DNA from: Firm-13 sp037143795
GTDB taxonomy: Bacteria; Bacillota; Clostridia; Saccharofermentanales; Saccharofermentanaceae
Length of the DNA: 64,000 bases
Direction: 5' to 3'
NCBI GenBank assembly: GCA_037143795.1
Contig: JBAWXZ010000006.1
Span: forward strand, 1 to 64,000
The position numbers and the translations under genes are program-made. Positions 9,166 through 17,960 of the stretch are shown piece by piece. Positions within the stretch are counted from its first letter, which is position 1; every line of letters begins with the position of its first letter. The notes below the pieces were generated by a model that saw only the letters and a list, made by a program, of their open reading frames with translations, had not been told where the DNA came from and did not search any database.

Positions 9166-9258
9166 AGGATATAGAAGCACGAACAGTCAATACCCGGTCT
9201 CAGGTATCATAGGTTTTCGACAAAAAAACCTTTCGGAAATATTAAAGGAGAATAAATC

Positions 9259-10026
9259 ATGAAGAGCCAATCATTCAAAAAATTGTTAGCAATTTTATCT
9301 ATTGTAAGCGTATTAACTCTTTCATTCAGTGCAGTTTTGGCTGTAGCACCAATAACTAAATCTGCCCCCGTTAACCTCGGGACAGCTGGCAAATTTGCGA
9401 TCCTTGCAAAATCAGGGATTTCTTCCGTACCGAAGTCGGTTATCACCGGTGACATAGCAGTAAGCCCTATTAATTCGACGGCTATTACAGGATTTTCCCT
9501 TACTGCAGATGCCACAAATCAGTTTTCAACTTCCACCCAGGTTATCGGAAAGGTATACGCTCCGGATTATACTTCACCTACACCGAGCAACCTTACAACA
9601 GCAGTAAGTAATATGGAAGCAGCCTACACAGATGCTGCCGGCAGGGCTGCCGGGTATACTGAACTGTATGCGGGTGACATAAGCGGCAAGACTTTCACAC
9701 CCGGCGTTTACAAATGGGGTACCGGAATTTCGATAAATTCTGATGTTACTCTCAGCGGCGGTGCAGACGATGTATTTATTTTTCAGATAGCTAAAGGAAT
9801 TACGCAGGCCAGCGGCACTCATATTATCCTGACAGGCGGAGTACAGGCCAAAAATATTTTCTGGCAGGCAGCTGAAACTGTTGCTATCGGAACAGATGCT
9901 CATTTTGAGGGAATCGTCCTGTGCCAGAAGAATATAAGTCTGGCAGCCCGTTCATCCATCAATGGCCGCCTGCTGTCACAGACTGCTGTCACTTTGATCA
10001 TGAACACAGTTGTAGCACCTAAGTAA
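9259..10026 (+). CDS. secreted DUF3494 (ice-binding-like) domain protein
   Basis: The 255-residue protein has a signal peptide (residues 1 to about 30, cleavage near VLAVA) followed by one DUF3494 domain. Typical blocks are NLGTAGKFAILAKSGI near 35-50, VITGDIAVSP, GDISGKTFTPGVYKW and a C-terminal beta-solenoid pattern ending AHFEGIVLCQKNISLAARSSINGRLLSQTAVTL. Members include ice-binding proteins of cold-adapted microbes, but most bacterial copies are untested and may be adhesins. There is no LPXTG motif or surface-layer domain, so it is probably released. RBS AAAGGAG is well placed. Confidence 0.85.
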   Translation: MKSQSFKKLLAILSIVSVLTLSFSAVLAVAPITKSAPVNLGTAGKFAILAKSGISSVPKSVITGDIAVSPINSTAITGFSLTADATNQFSTSTQVIGKVYAPDYTSPTPSNLTTAVSNMEAAYTDAAGRAAGYTELYAGDISGKTFTPGVYKWGTGISINSDVTLSGGADDVFIFQIAKGITQASGTHIILTGGVQAKNIFWQAAETVAIGTDAHFEGIVLCQKNISLAARSSINGRLLSQTAVTLIMNTVVAPK

Positions 10027-10099
10027 ATTGATCTGATACGAACGTTCAGATCTCCGGTTTGGAAATTTCCGACAGACAGTTATGATCTGTTCGACTAAA

Positions 10100-10142
10100 A
10101 CAGCAGAGCCTCCAGAATTTTCTGGCGGCTCTGCTGTCTTTT
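10100..10142 (+). terminator. strong terminator after the DUF3494 gene
   Basis: An 18-base stem with one mismatch (10100-10117 with 10120-10137) is closed by a tiny loop and followed by CTTTTG. Confidence 0.8.
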
Positions 10143-10193
10143 GTGCTTTCAATGGTAAAATAATATCAAAGCAAAGGAAAGCAGCAGGCGCAG

Positions 10194-11453
10194 ATGACAG
10201 GAACAAATAAAACGGAAAACGTAAATACATCCGGGGGTTATGGTAACTGGAAGAGAAAAATCGCCCTCTTTTTGACGAGCCAATTTATATCCTTGTTTGG
10301 ATCGGCACTTGTGCAGTATGCAATAATCTGGAATATTACCCTGACGACGAAGTCAGGTTCGGCAATGACAATTGCCATGATGTTTTCATTTTTGCCTCAA
10401 ATAATTATTACACCCTTTGCCGGAGTATGGGCGGACCGGTATAACCGCAAGCTTCTGATAGTTATGTCCGATGCCCTTGTCGCTGTAAGCACCCTTATAC
10501 TGGCACTTTTTTATATTTCCGGTTTTCAATCCATTGTGATGATATATGTTGTATTAGGAATCAGGTCCTTTGGAACAGGAATACAGTCTCCTTCGGTGAG
10601 CGCCCTTATTCCTCAGATTGTACCTAAGGATCAGTTGGCAAGGATTAACGGCATCTTTGGCAGTGTTAATGCCGTCATGTCCCTTATTGCACCTGCTGCC
10701 AGCGGAATTATCCTTACTGTGATGTCCCTTGAAGCGACTTTCTTTATTGATGTTTTTACTGCGGTTATTGGCATTTCCTTGATGCTTTCCCTGAACGTCA
10801 GGCTTCATGAACGGGCTCTTCAATCTTTGGTAAGTTCTCATTGGCAGGATTTTAAAGCCGGACTTGTATATGTTCGAAACCATCGGATTGTCATGAGTTT
10901 ACTTATCTTTTTTGGCTTCTTCATGTTCTTTGTCACGCCGGCAGCATTACTCAGTCCTCTTCTTGTGGCGCGAACATACGGAAGTGACGTATGGCGGTTA
11001 ACAGCAAGCGAAATGGCCTTCAGCGCCGGTATGGTAATCGGGGGCCTCGCTGTGGCGGCCTGGTCAGGGTTTGGAAGACGATATCTTACAATCAGCCTGT
11101 GTTCTGTCGGATTTGGTATTTTAACCCTGGGACTTGGGATATCATCATACTTCTGGCTGTTTTGTGTGCTTGTTTTCCTGATGGGTATACTTTTGCCGTA
11201 TTTTAATGCGACCACAATGGTCATTTTGCAGGAGCGGGTGGAAGAGGCATATCAGGGCAGGGTATTTTCATTTGTCAGCATTGTTACAGGAAGCGCCATG
11301 CCGATTGGCATGTTGTTTTTCGGCCCTATATCAGACATGATATCTATTGAATGGCTCATGGTATATACAGGTATCGCAATGATTATTACGGGTATAGCGG
11401 CTTATTTTTCAAAAGGAATTAGGCTTAGTCATGAACCGGTTAAGGAAAAATGA
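10194..11453 (+). CDS. MFS exporter, EntS/macrolide-efflux-like
   Basis: The 419-residue membrane protein has about 12 hydrophobic segments. The motif between TM2 and TM3 reads GVWADRYNRKLLIV (the MFS motif A variant D-R-x-x-R/K). The sequence is close to the MFS_3 group, which includes the enterobactin exporter EntS and Mef-type macrolide efflux pumps. It probably exports a small amphipathic molecule by proton antiport. The substrate cannot be read from sequence. The RBS (AAAGGAAA) is 13 bases from the ATG, rather far. It converges with the next gene without a clear terminator between. Confidence 0.82.
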   Translation: MTGTNKTENVNTSGGYGNWKRKIALFLTSQFISLFGSALVQYAIIWNITLTTKSGSAMTIAMMFSFLPQIIITPFAGVWADRYNRKLLIVMSDALVAVSTLILALFYISGFQSIVMIYVVLGIRSFGTGIQSPSVSALIPQIVPKDQLARINGIFGSVNAVMSLIAPAASGIILTVMSLEATFFIDVFTAVIGISLMLSLNVRLHERALQSLVSSHWQDFKAGLVYVRNHRIVMSLLIFFGFFMFFVTPAALLSPLLVARTYGSDVWRLTASEMAFSAGMVIGGLAVAAWSGFGRRYLTISLCSVGFGILTLGLGISSYFWLFCVLVFLMGILLPYFNATTMVILQERVEEAYQGRVFSFVSIVTGSAMPIGMLFFGPISDMISIEWLMVYTGIAMIITGIAAYFSKGIRLSHEPVKEK

Positions 11454-11474
11454 TTATGGCACATGAAAATGCTG

Positions 11475-12419
11475 TCAGCCGCCTAATTTTACATCAAGAT
11501 CGAAATCAGCCATTTTCTGCCGATAATCCACCAGGTCCTCTTCGTTCAGACCTTTAACTCCTTTGAAAAGGTAATCCATCCCCAGCAATTCATATTTATG
11601 CTGCCCCATCTGATGAAACGGCAGCAGATTGACTTCCTTTATTTTGAGGTCTTTGAGGAGCTGTCCAAAATGAGCGGCATCTTCCAGGGAGTCGTTAAAA
11701 CCGGGAATAACGGGAATCCGGACAACAACAGGTATTTTAGAATTGGCCAGCATGGTAAGATTGGCGAGAATTTGCCTGTTGTCAACGCCGGTATAGATTT
11801 GGTGCCTGGCAGAATCATAATGTTTGAGGTCAAATAGAAAGAGATCTGTCTTTTCTGCTATTTTTGATAATACTTCCGGTTTGGCCTGCCCGGTTGTTTC
11901 TATTGTTGTGTGCAGGCCCTGCTGTTTACTGGCAGTGAGCAGTGCATTTGCAAATCCGGCCTGCACAAGTGCTTCACCGCCGGAGAGAGTGATGCCTCCT
12001 CCTGAATTTTTGTAGAACGCTTCATCCTTCATAACTTCTTTCATTACTTCTTCAACCGAGGCAGAATAACCTTCGAACTTTAGTGCCCCGGTGCAGCAGG
12101 AGGCTACACACTGTCCGCAGCCGTCGCATAGACTGCGGTCAATCTTCGGATGCGGTCTGTCACCGAAACTGACTGCGCCTTTCGGACATGCGCTTTCGCA
12201 GGCCCTGCAGCTGATGCAGCTTTTGGGATTAAACATCAGCACGGGCTGCCGGATCTGGGATTCAGGATTGGCACACCACTGACAGCGCAAAGGGCAGCCC
12301 TTCAGAAATACGATCGTCCGGATGCCCGGCCCGTCATGGATGCTGAAACGCTGGATATTGAAGATGATGCCTTTTTGCTTTAACAGGCTGCTCTCGGATG
12401 GGCTGCTGTCATAATCCAT
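11475..12419 (-). CDS. glycyl radical enzyme activase (radical SAM), partner of GRE 1
   Basis: The 314-residue radical SAM enzyme installs the glycyl radical on its partner. The SAM-cluster motif is GCPLRCQWC (Cx3Cx2C), after the family start FNIQRFSIHDGPGIRT. An inserted ferredoxin domain has two Cx2Cx2-3Cx3C sites (CISCRACESACP and CDGCGQCVASC), as in activases of non-pyruvate GREs. I choose ATG at 12419 because TTGGAG overlaps the stop of the upstream GRE 11 bases before it. An in-frame ATG at 12464 would lie inside the GRE gene. It is downstream of GRE 1 on the same strand. Confidence 0.9.
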   Translation of the reverse strand: MDYDSSPSESSLLKQKGIIFNIQRFSIHDGPGIRTIVFLKGCPLRCQWCANPESQIRQPVLMFNPKSCISCRACESACPKGAVSFGDRPHPKIDRSLCDGCGQCVASCCTGALKFEGYSASVEEVMKEVMKDEAFYKNSGGGITLSGGEALVQAGFANALLTASKQQGLHTTIETTGQAKPEVLSKIAEKTDLFLFDLKHYDSARHQIYTGVDNRQILANLTMLANSKIPVVVRIPVIPGFNDSLEDAAHFGQLLKDLKIKEVNLLPFHQMGQHKYELLGMDYLFKGVKGLNEEDLVDYRQKMADFDLDVKLGG

Positions 12420-12426
12420 ATTTTTG

Positions 12427-14763
12427 TTACTCCAAATGATGTTCGTATCGTTTGATAATGTCATCTTGAATTTCGGGGCTTAAATCATTGAAAAGAGCTG
12501 AATAACCGGCAACACGGACCAGCAGGTCTTCGTGTTTTTCAGGGTGCAGCCGGGCGTCGAGAAGATCCTCTCCGCTTACGACACTGAATTGAACGTGCAG
12601 TAATTTAAGGCTGATGAAATTTTTGACAAGTTCGAAGAATTTGTCGAAACTGTCCTTTTTCAGAAATGAGGATGGATGAAACCTCAGGTTTAAAAGACTG
12701 CCGTTGGAAAGCAGTACGCTGTCCAGCCGGCTTACAGTCCGGAGGACCGACATGGGACCTTTCCGGTCATACCCTGCCTCGGGTGACAGCCCGCCGTCCG
12801 CCATGCGTGTCCTGCTCAGACGGCCGTCAGGTGTAGCACCAACCATCCTGCCCATGGGGATATGTGCGGAAACAGTATAGCTGCCCGGCGAGAAAACTCC
12901 GCCCCGGGGATTTTGGTGTTTCGAAACACATTCACAGAACCACGTCAGGTATTTGGCTGCAAGTCCGTCAACTTCGCGCTCATCATTACCATATTTGGCA
13001 AACTGGCTGATAAAGGTTTGGCGAAGTTCTTCTCTGCCTTCGTAATTATCGAGCAGAATCCCGCGTAATTGTTCCATAGTTATCTTTTTATCTTCAAAGA
13101 CGTATTTTTTCAGCACATACATTGAGTCCGCAAGATTGGCGATCCCGATCTGCTGCACACCAGTGAAATTGTAAGTTGTACCGCCTTCCGTAATATCTTT
13201 CCCCTGCTGCAGACAGCCGTCCATCAGCGTCGAGAGAAACGGAACCGGTGCAAACTCGCGCTGTGCCTGATCGACCAGATCGGCTCCCCGGCAGACCCAG
13301 TCGACGTACAGGGCGATTGTTGAATGGACGGATGCCTCCAAGTCTTCAAAACTGTTATCAATATTGCCTTCGATCACTACCGGGAAAAATCGCCGGCTGA
13401 CCGGGTCATAACCGCGATGAAGTACCAGTTCAAAGCATTTCAGAAGGTTGAAAAGGGCGACATCCGGCATACCGTACATCTTTCCGGGAATAGAGATCTG
13501 AACGCATCCGACAACACCATAGTCCCGCGCGTCGGCAAGTTTGACACCCCGGTTGGACAGCGAAAGGATAATACTGTCATCATTGAATAATTGGGGAATC
13601 CCAAATCCGAGCAAAATGATATCAGCCGTTCTTTTGAGGAACGATGTCGGCGTGCTCTGGTGGACCCGTACAGAGACGTTGGGCTGCGGAAGCCTGATAT
13701 CAGCGGTAACATCCAGACAGATGTAGCTGAGCTCGCTTGTGGCATCCCAGCCGTTGGACAGGACACCGCCAAGTACCATATTGTATCCTGACGGAAAACC
13801 GCCGAAATATAAGGCGCTTTCTTCGCTTCTGAGAAAAATGACCTCATTCATCTTTATCCAGAGACACGACAGGAGTAAATGGGCCCTGTCGTAATTGATA
13901 CGGTCCGCGATCAGGTCTTTAGTAAAAAACGGCAGCATGAACTGATCAAAACGCCCGATTGAAATGGAACTGGCATTTGATTCGAGCTGGAGTGCGATAC
14001 ATGTCAGCCAGAATAACTGAAGGGCCTGGTGGAAGGATTGCGGGCGTTGGTCACGGATGACGGACAGGCAGGCACAGATTTCCTCCAAATCCTGCAGGCG
14101 CGAGACATCCACGGTACTTTCCCGCATCTCCTCTGCGAGCGTCAGATAGCGCTCGATCAGTCGCTGGAAGCCTTGCATGGAGATGTATGCAGCCTGATAG
14201 AAGTTGTTATCCGGATGAGCTTTTGTCTCCTTTTCCAGGTCCTGAAGCAATTGCCCCACACCTCTGGTCAGAAGGATTGAGTAATCCGGAACAATGTGTC
14301 CCTGTCCTTTATCTGTTTGATTGAGGCGAAAGACACGGGCGTCCTGAATCTGGCAGGCATCTTCGCCGATGCCTTCCATAATGAAGGTCTTCATATCGTG
14401 GCCGCTGTAAAACGGAAAGAGTTCTTCACGGTAAGTCTTTTTTTGTTCTTCGGTAACCTGAAAAGAATCCTGGCTGCGGGTAGAGAGGGTATCAAGTTCG
14501 TTTTGGAGCCACTGGGCACCCATTTCCGGAGAAGCAACGCCGGCCCGCGGGACTGCAGTCCGGCCGCCGACGATGAGTTCATCCGGATGGATCGCGATCT
14601 CCGCTCGGCCGGCGATTTCGGCAAAAGCCCGTGCGCGCCTGATAATCCGGGGCTGGCCTTCAGACCGAATCATAGATTCCCTGTATATTACTGCGCGTTC
14701 CAAAGATAGTTGACGGGCCTGGGCCATAGTACTTGCCTTGAGACGGGAAATTCGTGCGTTCAT
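12427..14763 (-). CDS. glycyl radical enzyme 1, with Gln in place of the catalytic Glu
   Basis: This 778-residue PFL-like GRE has the radical-bearing loop RVAGYSALF, with Gly753 as radical site, and thiyl Cys420. The residue two after the Cys is Gln422 (GCVQ), where glycerol dehydratase, choline lyase and hydroxyproline dehydratase have Glu as general base. Asp434 (Cys+14) is kept, as in glycerol dehydratase. The upstream substrate loop reads ESNASSIS, lacking the His of the dehydratase ESNGHSIS loop. It is paired with the activase at 11475-12419 and transcribed divergently from GRE 2. RBS GGAGGTGG precedes the ATG. The reaction is unknown, and a simple dehydratase role is doubtful. Confidence 0.9.
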   Translation of the reverse strand: MNARISRLKASTMAQARQLSLERAVIYRESMIRSEGQPRIIRRARAFAEIAGRAEIAIHPDELIVGGRTAVPRAGVASPEMGAQWLQNELDTLSTRSQDSFQVTEEQKKTYREELFPFYSGHDMKTFIMEGIGEDACQIQDARVFRLNQTDKGQGHIVPDYSILLTRGVGQLLQDLEKETKAHPDNNFYQAAYISMQGFQRLIERYLTLAEEMRESTVDVSRLQDLEEICACLSVIRDQRPQSFHQALQLFWLTCIALQLESNASSISIGRFDQFMLPFFTKDLIADRINYDRAHLLLSCLWIKMNEVIFLRSEESALYFGGFPSGYNMVLGGVLSNGWDATSELSYICLDVTADIRLPQPNVSVRVHQSTPTSFLKRTADIILLGFGIPQLFNDDSIILSLSNRGVKLADARDYGVVGCVQISIPGKMYGMPDVALFNLLKCFELVLHRGYDPVSRRFFPVVIEGNIDNSFEDLEASVHSTIALYVDWVCRGADLVDQAQREFAPVPFLSTLMDGCLQQGKDITEGGTTYNFTGVQQIGIANLADSMYVLKKYVFEDKKITMEQLRGILLDNYEGREELRQTFISQFAKYGNDEREVDGLAAKYLTWFCECVSKHQNPRGGVFSPGSYTVSAHIPMGRMVGATPDGRLSRTRMADGGLSPEAGYDRKGPMSVLRTVSRLDSVLLSNGSLLNLRFHPSSFLKKDSFDKFFELVKNFISLKLLHVQFSVVSGEDLLDARLHPEKHEDLLVRVAGYSALFNDLSPEIQDDIIKRYEHHLE

Positions 14764-14881
14764 ACTTGGAATCCACCTCCGGATGCGGCCTTTTCGGGCA
14801 AACGTTTAATTTCTGGAATTGTGACAGTGTTACTTATATATGTGAATGGTATAGGACTTCCTTGAATTGGTTGTCCTAGTT

Positions 14882-14910
14882 ATTGTAGATGAAAAATAAA
14901 AAACTTTCAA
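14882..14910 (-). promoter_or_regulatory. promoter of the leftward GRE 1 operon
   Basis: On the minus strand, TTGAAA (14910-14905), a 17-base spacer and TACAAT (14887-14882). The untranslated leader would be about 110 bases and holds an AAACGTTT palindrome at 14800-14807. Confidence 0.6.
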
Positions 14911-14949
14911 TAGAATAAATATATGCTTTCATAAGGAATTGAAATGGCA

Positions 14950-14968
14950 ATGCAAACTGAGTTTGCAT
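14950..14968. promoter_or_regulatory. 8-3-8 perfect inverted repeat between divergent GRE promoters
   Basis: ATGCAAAC, TGA and GTTTGCAT. It lies about 40 bases upstream of the GRE 1 -35 box and about 145 bases upstream of the GRE 2 -35 box. The position fits an activator or shared operator for both operons; the regulator is not identified. The remaining gap (14764-15179) has no gene. Confidence 0.5.
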
Positions 14969-15091
14969 CCTGGCATTTTCCTGAAAATATAAGAAAACTA
15001 TAACTTGTAAAACGCTAAAAGAGTAGATAAATTGTCAGCACTTTGAAAATGCACGGATTTGAGGGTTTTATTTCGTGCAAAAACAAAATAG

Positions 15092-15141
15092 CTTTCATGT
15101 GAAAGTTTATTATTGACATTACAAACACGCAAGAATACAAT
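15092..15141 (+). promoter_or_regulatory. operator-like repeat and promoter of the GRE 2 operon
   Basis: TTGACA (15113-15118), a 17-base spacer and TACAAT (15136-15141) form a strong sigma-A promoter. Directly upstream is the perfect inverted repeat CTTTCA-TG-TGAAAG (15092-15105). The same TTTCA-N2-TGAAA pattern recurs at 31997-32008, so it may be a site for the DeoR-type regulators of this locus. Confidence 0.65.
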
Positions 15142-15179
15142 AAGGACATCAGAAGTATGATGAACAAAAGGAGTAGCGT

Positions 15180-17591
15180 ATGTCAAGTTTTGTTGGACAA
15201 TCAAGCAGCCGTATTCAGGATCTCAGAAACAGAATACTTGATACCCCTTCGACAATCTGCATCGATCGCGCGCGGATTATTACGGAAGTTTACCGGAATA
15301 ATGAAGATAAACAGGTAATTATTAAAAGGGCCCTGGCCTTGAAGGCAATACTGGAAAAAATGCCGATATTTATTGACGGCGGGGAGCTGATTGTCGGTAA
15401 TCAGGCGTCGGCTAACAGGGCGGCCCCGATTTTCCCGGAATATGCAGTTAATTGGATCATCCGCGAGATAGATGAATTTGAGAAGCGTCCGGGCGATAAA
15501 TTTTTTATCACGGAAGATAATAAGAAGGAACTCCTCGAAATCTGTGCGTTATGGAAAGGCAGAACACTTGAAGATAAGGCCTTGCAGCTTATGACGCCTG
15601 AAAGTAAATTCCTCTATGATATCGGAATGATCCGGGCAGAGGGAAATATAACCTCCGGTGACGGGCACGTTGCCGTTCAATTTGATACTGTTTTGAAAAG
15701 CGGCATCGCCGGCTTAAAAGCAAAGGCACAAAACCGTATCGACCGTCTGGATATCTCTGATTTTAAAGACTTCAAAAAGCAGTTCTTTCTCAACGCGGTT
15801 ATGATTGTCTGCGATGCTGTCATTACATTTGCGCATCGTTTTGCAGACCTTGCAGACAGCATGGCGGCAAATGAAAAATCCGCAGCACGAAAAGGTGAAC
15901 TGCTTCGTATCGCCCGTACATGCCGCCGCGTACCTGAGTATCCGGCAGAAAATTATTATGAGGCCGTACAAAGCACATGGTTTATCCAGCTGATTCTCCA
16001 GATCGAGTCCAACGGACATTCTATCTCATATGGCCGTCTTGACCAATATCTGAATCCCTTTTATGTCAAAGACCTGGCAGCCGGCCGGATCACCGAAGAA
16101 CAGGCGACAGAACTTCTAGAATGCCTCTGGATTAAAACTTATACGATTAATAAAATCCGCAGTTACGGGCATACACGCTTCTCCGCAGGAGGACCGCTCT
16201 ATCAGAATGTCACAATCGGCGGCCAGACCCCGGACGGAAAAGATGCATCCAATGCCCTTAGCTATCTTGTTATGCGCAGTGTAGGACGGATTCACTTTAC
16301 CCAGCCTAATCTGACAGTCCGCTACCATAAGGGAACACCGGATGAATTTTTAGAGAAGGCCATAGAAATCGTCAGGTTAGGTTTTGGCATGCCTGCCTTT
16401 AATAATGATGAAGTGATTATCCCGTCTTTCCTGGAGCTGGGTGTCAAACCGGAAGATGCCTACAATTACAGTGCCATCGGCTGCGTAGAAGTTGCAGTGC
16501 CCGGTAAATGGGGATATCGCTGTACGGGAATGAGCTTCCTGAATTTTGGTAAAGTCATGATGGCCGCATTAAATGACGGTGTTGAACCTTTGAGCGGAAA
16601 GCGTATCCATCCCGGCACGGGTAAAAAATTCGTCGAAATGGAAACCTTTGACGAAGTGTTCGAAGCATGGTCAAAAACTGTCCGTTACTTTACACGTCAG
16701 ACCGTTATTATGGACACCTGCGCGGATTATGCGCTCGAGATGGAAACCCCGGATGTTCTTTGCTCGGCACTCACGGACGACTGCATAGAACGGGGGCTTT
16801 CCATCAAAGAAGGCGGAGCTGTATATGATTATATCAGCGGCCTGCAGGTAGGTATTGCCAACCTCGGAAATTCCCTGGCGGCAATCAAAAAACTGGTTTT
16901 TGACGATAAGGTCCTTTCGAAAGAAGTGCTCTGGCATGCAATCGAAACAAATTATGAGGGAATTGAGGGCGAAAAAATACGTCAGCTTCTTATTAACAGG
17001 GCGCCTAAATTCGGCAATGACATTGATTATGTTGATTGTCTTTTGGTTGATGCATACAATGAATTTATTGATGAACTCAGCCATTATAAAAACACCCGCT
17101 ATGGCCGCGGCCCGATTGGCGGCGGTTATTTCCCGGGGACATCTTCCATTTCGGCTAATGTCCCGCAGGGCAGCGGCGTCGGTGCTACCCCTGACGGGCG
17201 AAAAGCAGGGGAGCCCCTGGCAGAAGGATGTTCGCCGTCACATGGCACCGATGTAAACGGCCCGACGGCGGTATACAAATCGATGGGTAAACTGCCGAAT
17301 AACAAGATTACGGGCGGTGTCCTTCTCAACCAGAAGCTTTCTCCGTCAGGCCTCCAAAAGCCGGAGGGTGTTGCAAAACTGATGTTCCTGATCCGTACTT
17401 TCTTCAATGACCTTCATGGTTTTCATGTGCAGTACAATGTTGTCTCCCGTGAAACACTTCTGGCTGCACAGAAAGAACCGCAGAAGTACCGTGACCTGAT
17501 TGTCCGTGTTGCAGGTTACAGCGCTTTCTTCAGTGTGCTCTCCCCTGAGACGCAGAACGATATCATAGAAAGAACGGAACATACCCTGTAG
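15180..17591 (+). CDS. glycyl radical enzyme 2
   Basis: This 803-residue GRE has thiyl Cys435 and Glu437 in IGCVEVAVPGKWGY, and radical Gly779 in RVAGYSAFF. The substrate loop reads ESNGHSISYGRLDQY (His280-Ser281), as in glycerol dehydratase, but the residue at Cys+14 is Thr449 rather than Asp. It therefore resembles dehydratase/C-X-lyase GREs without matching glycerol dehydratase, choline lyase or hydroxyproline dehydratase fully. It is the first gene of a rightward operon and has no activase immediately next to it; the activase after GRE 3 may serve both. RBS AAAGGAG. The substrate is unknown. Confidence 0.9.
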   Translation: MSSFVGQSSSRIQDLRNRILDTPSTICIDRARIITEVYRNNEDKQVIIKRALALKAILEKMPIFIDGGELIVGNQASANRAAPIFPEYAVNWIIREIDEFEKRPGDKFFITEDNKKELLEICALWKGRTLEDKALQLMTPESKFLYDIGMIRAEGNITSGDGHVAVQFDTVLKSGIAGLKAKAQNRIDRLDISDFKDFKKQFFLNAVMIVCDAVITFAHRFADLADSMAANEKSAARKGELLRIARTCRRVPEYPAENYYEAVQSTWFIQLILQIESNGHSISYGRLDQYLNPFYVKDLAAGRITEEQATELLECLWIKTYTINKIRSYGHTRFSAGGPLYQNVTIGGQTPDGKDASNALSYLVMRSVGRIHFTQPNLTVRYHKGTPDEFLEKAIEIVRLGFGMPAFNNDEVIIPSFLELGVKPEDAYNYSAIGCVEVAVPGKWGYRCTGMSFLNFGKVMMAALNDGVEPLSGKRIHPGTGKKFVEMETFDEVFEAWSKTVRYFTRQTVIMDTCADYALEMETPDVLCSALTDDCIERGLSIKEGGAVYDYISGLQVGIANLGNSLAAIKKLVFDDKVLSKEVLWHAIETNYEGIEGEKIRQLLINRAPKFGNDIDYVDCLLVDAYNEFIDELSHYKNTRYGRGPIGGGYFPGTSSISANVPQGSGVGATPDGRKAGEPLAEGCSPSHGTDVNGPTAVYKSMGKLPNNKITGGVLLNQKLSPSGLQKPEGVAKLMFLIRTFFNDLHGFHVQYNVVSRETLLAAQKEPQKYRDLIVRVAGYSAFFSVLSPETQNDIIERTEHTL

Positions 17592-17653
17592 AAACTGACC
17601 TCTGTTGGGCCCGAGGCGCGGGAACGGTGAATTGTCAGATGTAAGGAGATACT

Positions 17654-17935
17654 ATGTTGAAACACGTCGTTATGATAAAGGTGAAAGACGGCTGCGATGC
17701 AAACCGCTGCCATCAGCTTGTTAAACCGCTTGCACAGAATGTTTCAGGAGTCCTGTCCGTATCATGCGGCTTTGATGTTACTAAATATCCCAGCTCATTT
17801 GATTATTGCTTTGTGCTAGAGTTTGCGGATCAGGCAAGTTTGCTGGAATATGAATCAAGTGATTACCATCAGCTGATCCGAAACGAAATACACGAAATCA
17901 GAACCGTTTCTCACGCAGTCGACTTTTACGAATAG
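17654..17935 (+). CDS. Dabb (stress-responsive alpha/beta barrel) protein
   Basis: The 93-residue protein begins MLKHVVMIKVKDG, the usual start of the Dabb ferredoxin-like dimeric barrel, and ends with the typical H-x-x-(I/L)-...-HAVDFYE pattern. Dabb proteins are small dimers, some of which bind or cyclise aromatic or polyketide-like molecules; most are uncharacterised. It lies between GRE 2 and a ROK kinase in one operon, so a role in handling a pathway intermediate is possible. No catalytic residue can be assigned. Confidence 0.85.
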   Translation: MLKHVVMIKVKDGCDANRCHQLVKPLAQNVSGVLSVSCGFDVTKYPSSFDYCFVLEFADQASLLEYESSDYHQLIRNEIHEIRTVSHAVDFYE

Positions 17936-17960
17936 TCGAAATATTTTCAAGGAGCTGTAT

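Noticed and set aside
8953..9174. 73-codon open frame over the structured leader
   Set aside because: It begins with TTG without a ribosome binding site, shows no domain, and coincides with strong RNA helices.
14800..14807. AAACGTTT in the GRE 1 leader as a LacI operator
   Set aside because: Only the 8-base core matches, and about one chance copy is expected in a window of this size.
15180..17591. Assigning GRE 2 as hydroxyproline dehydratase, glycerol dehydratase or choline lyase
   Set aside because: The motif after the thiyl Cys (VEVAVPGKWGY) differs from those I remember for hydroxyproline and glycerol dehydratases, and the Cys+14 Asp is missing; for choline lyase I could not make a reliable comparison. 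No specific name is justified.
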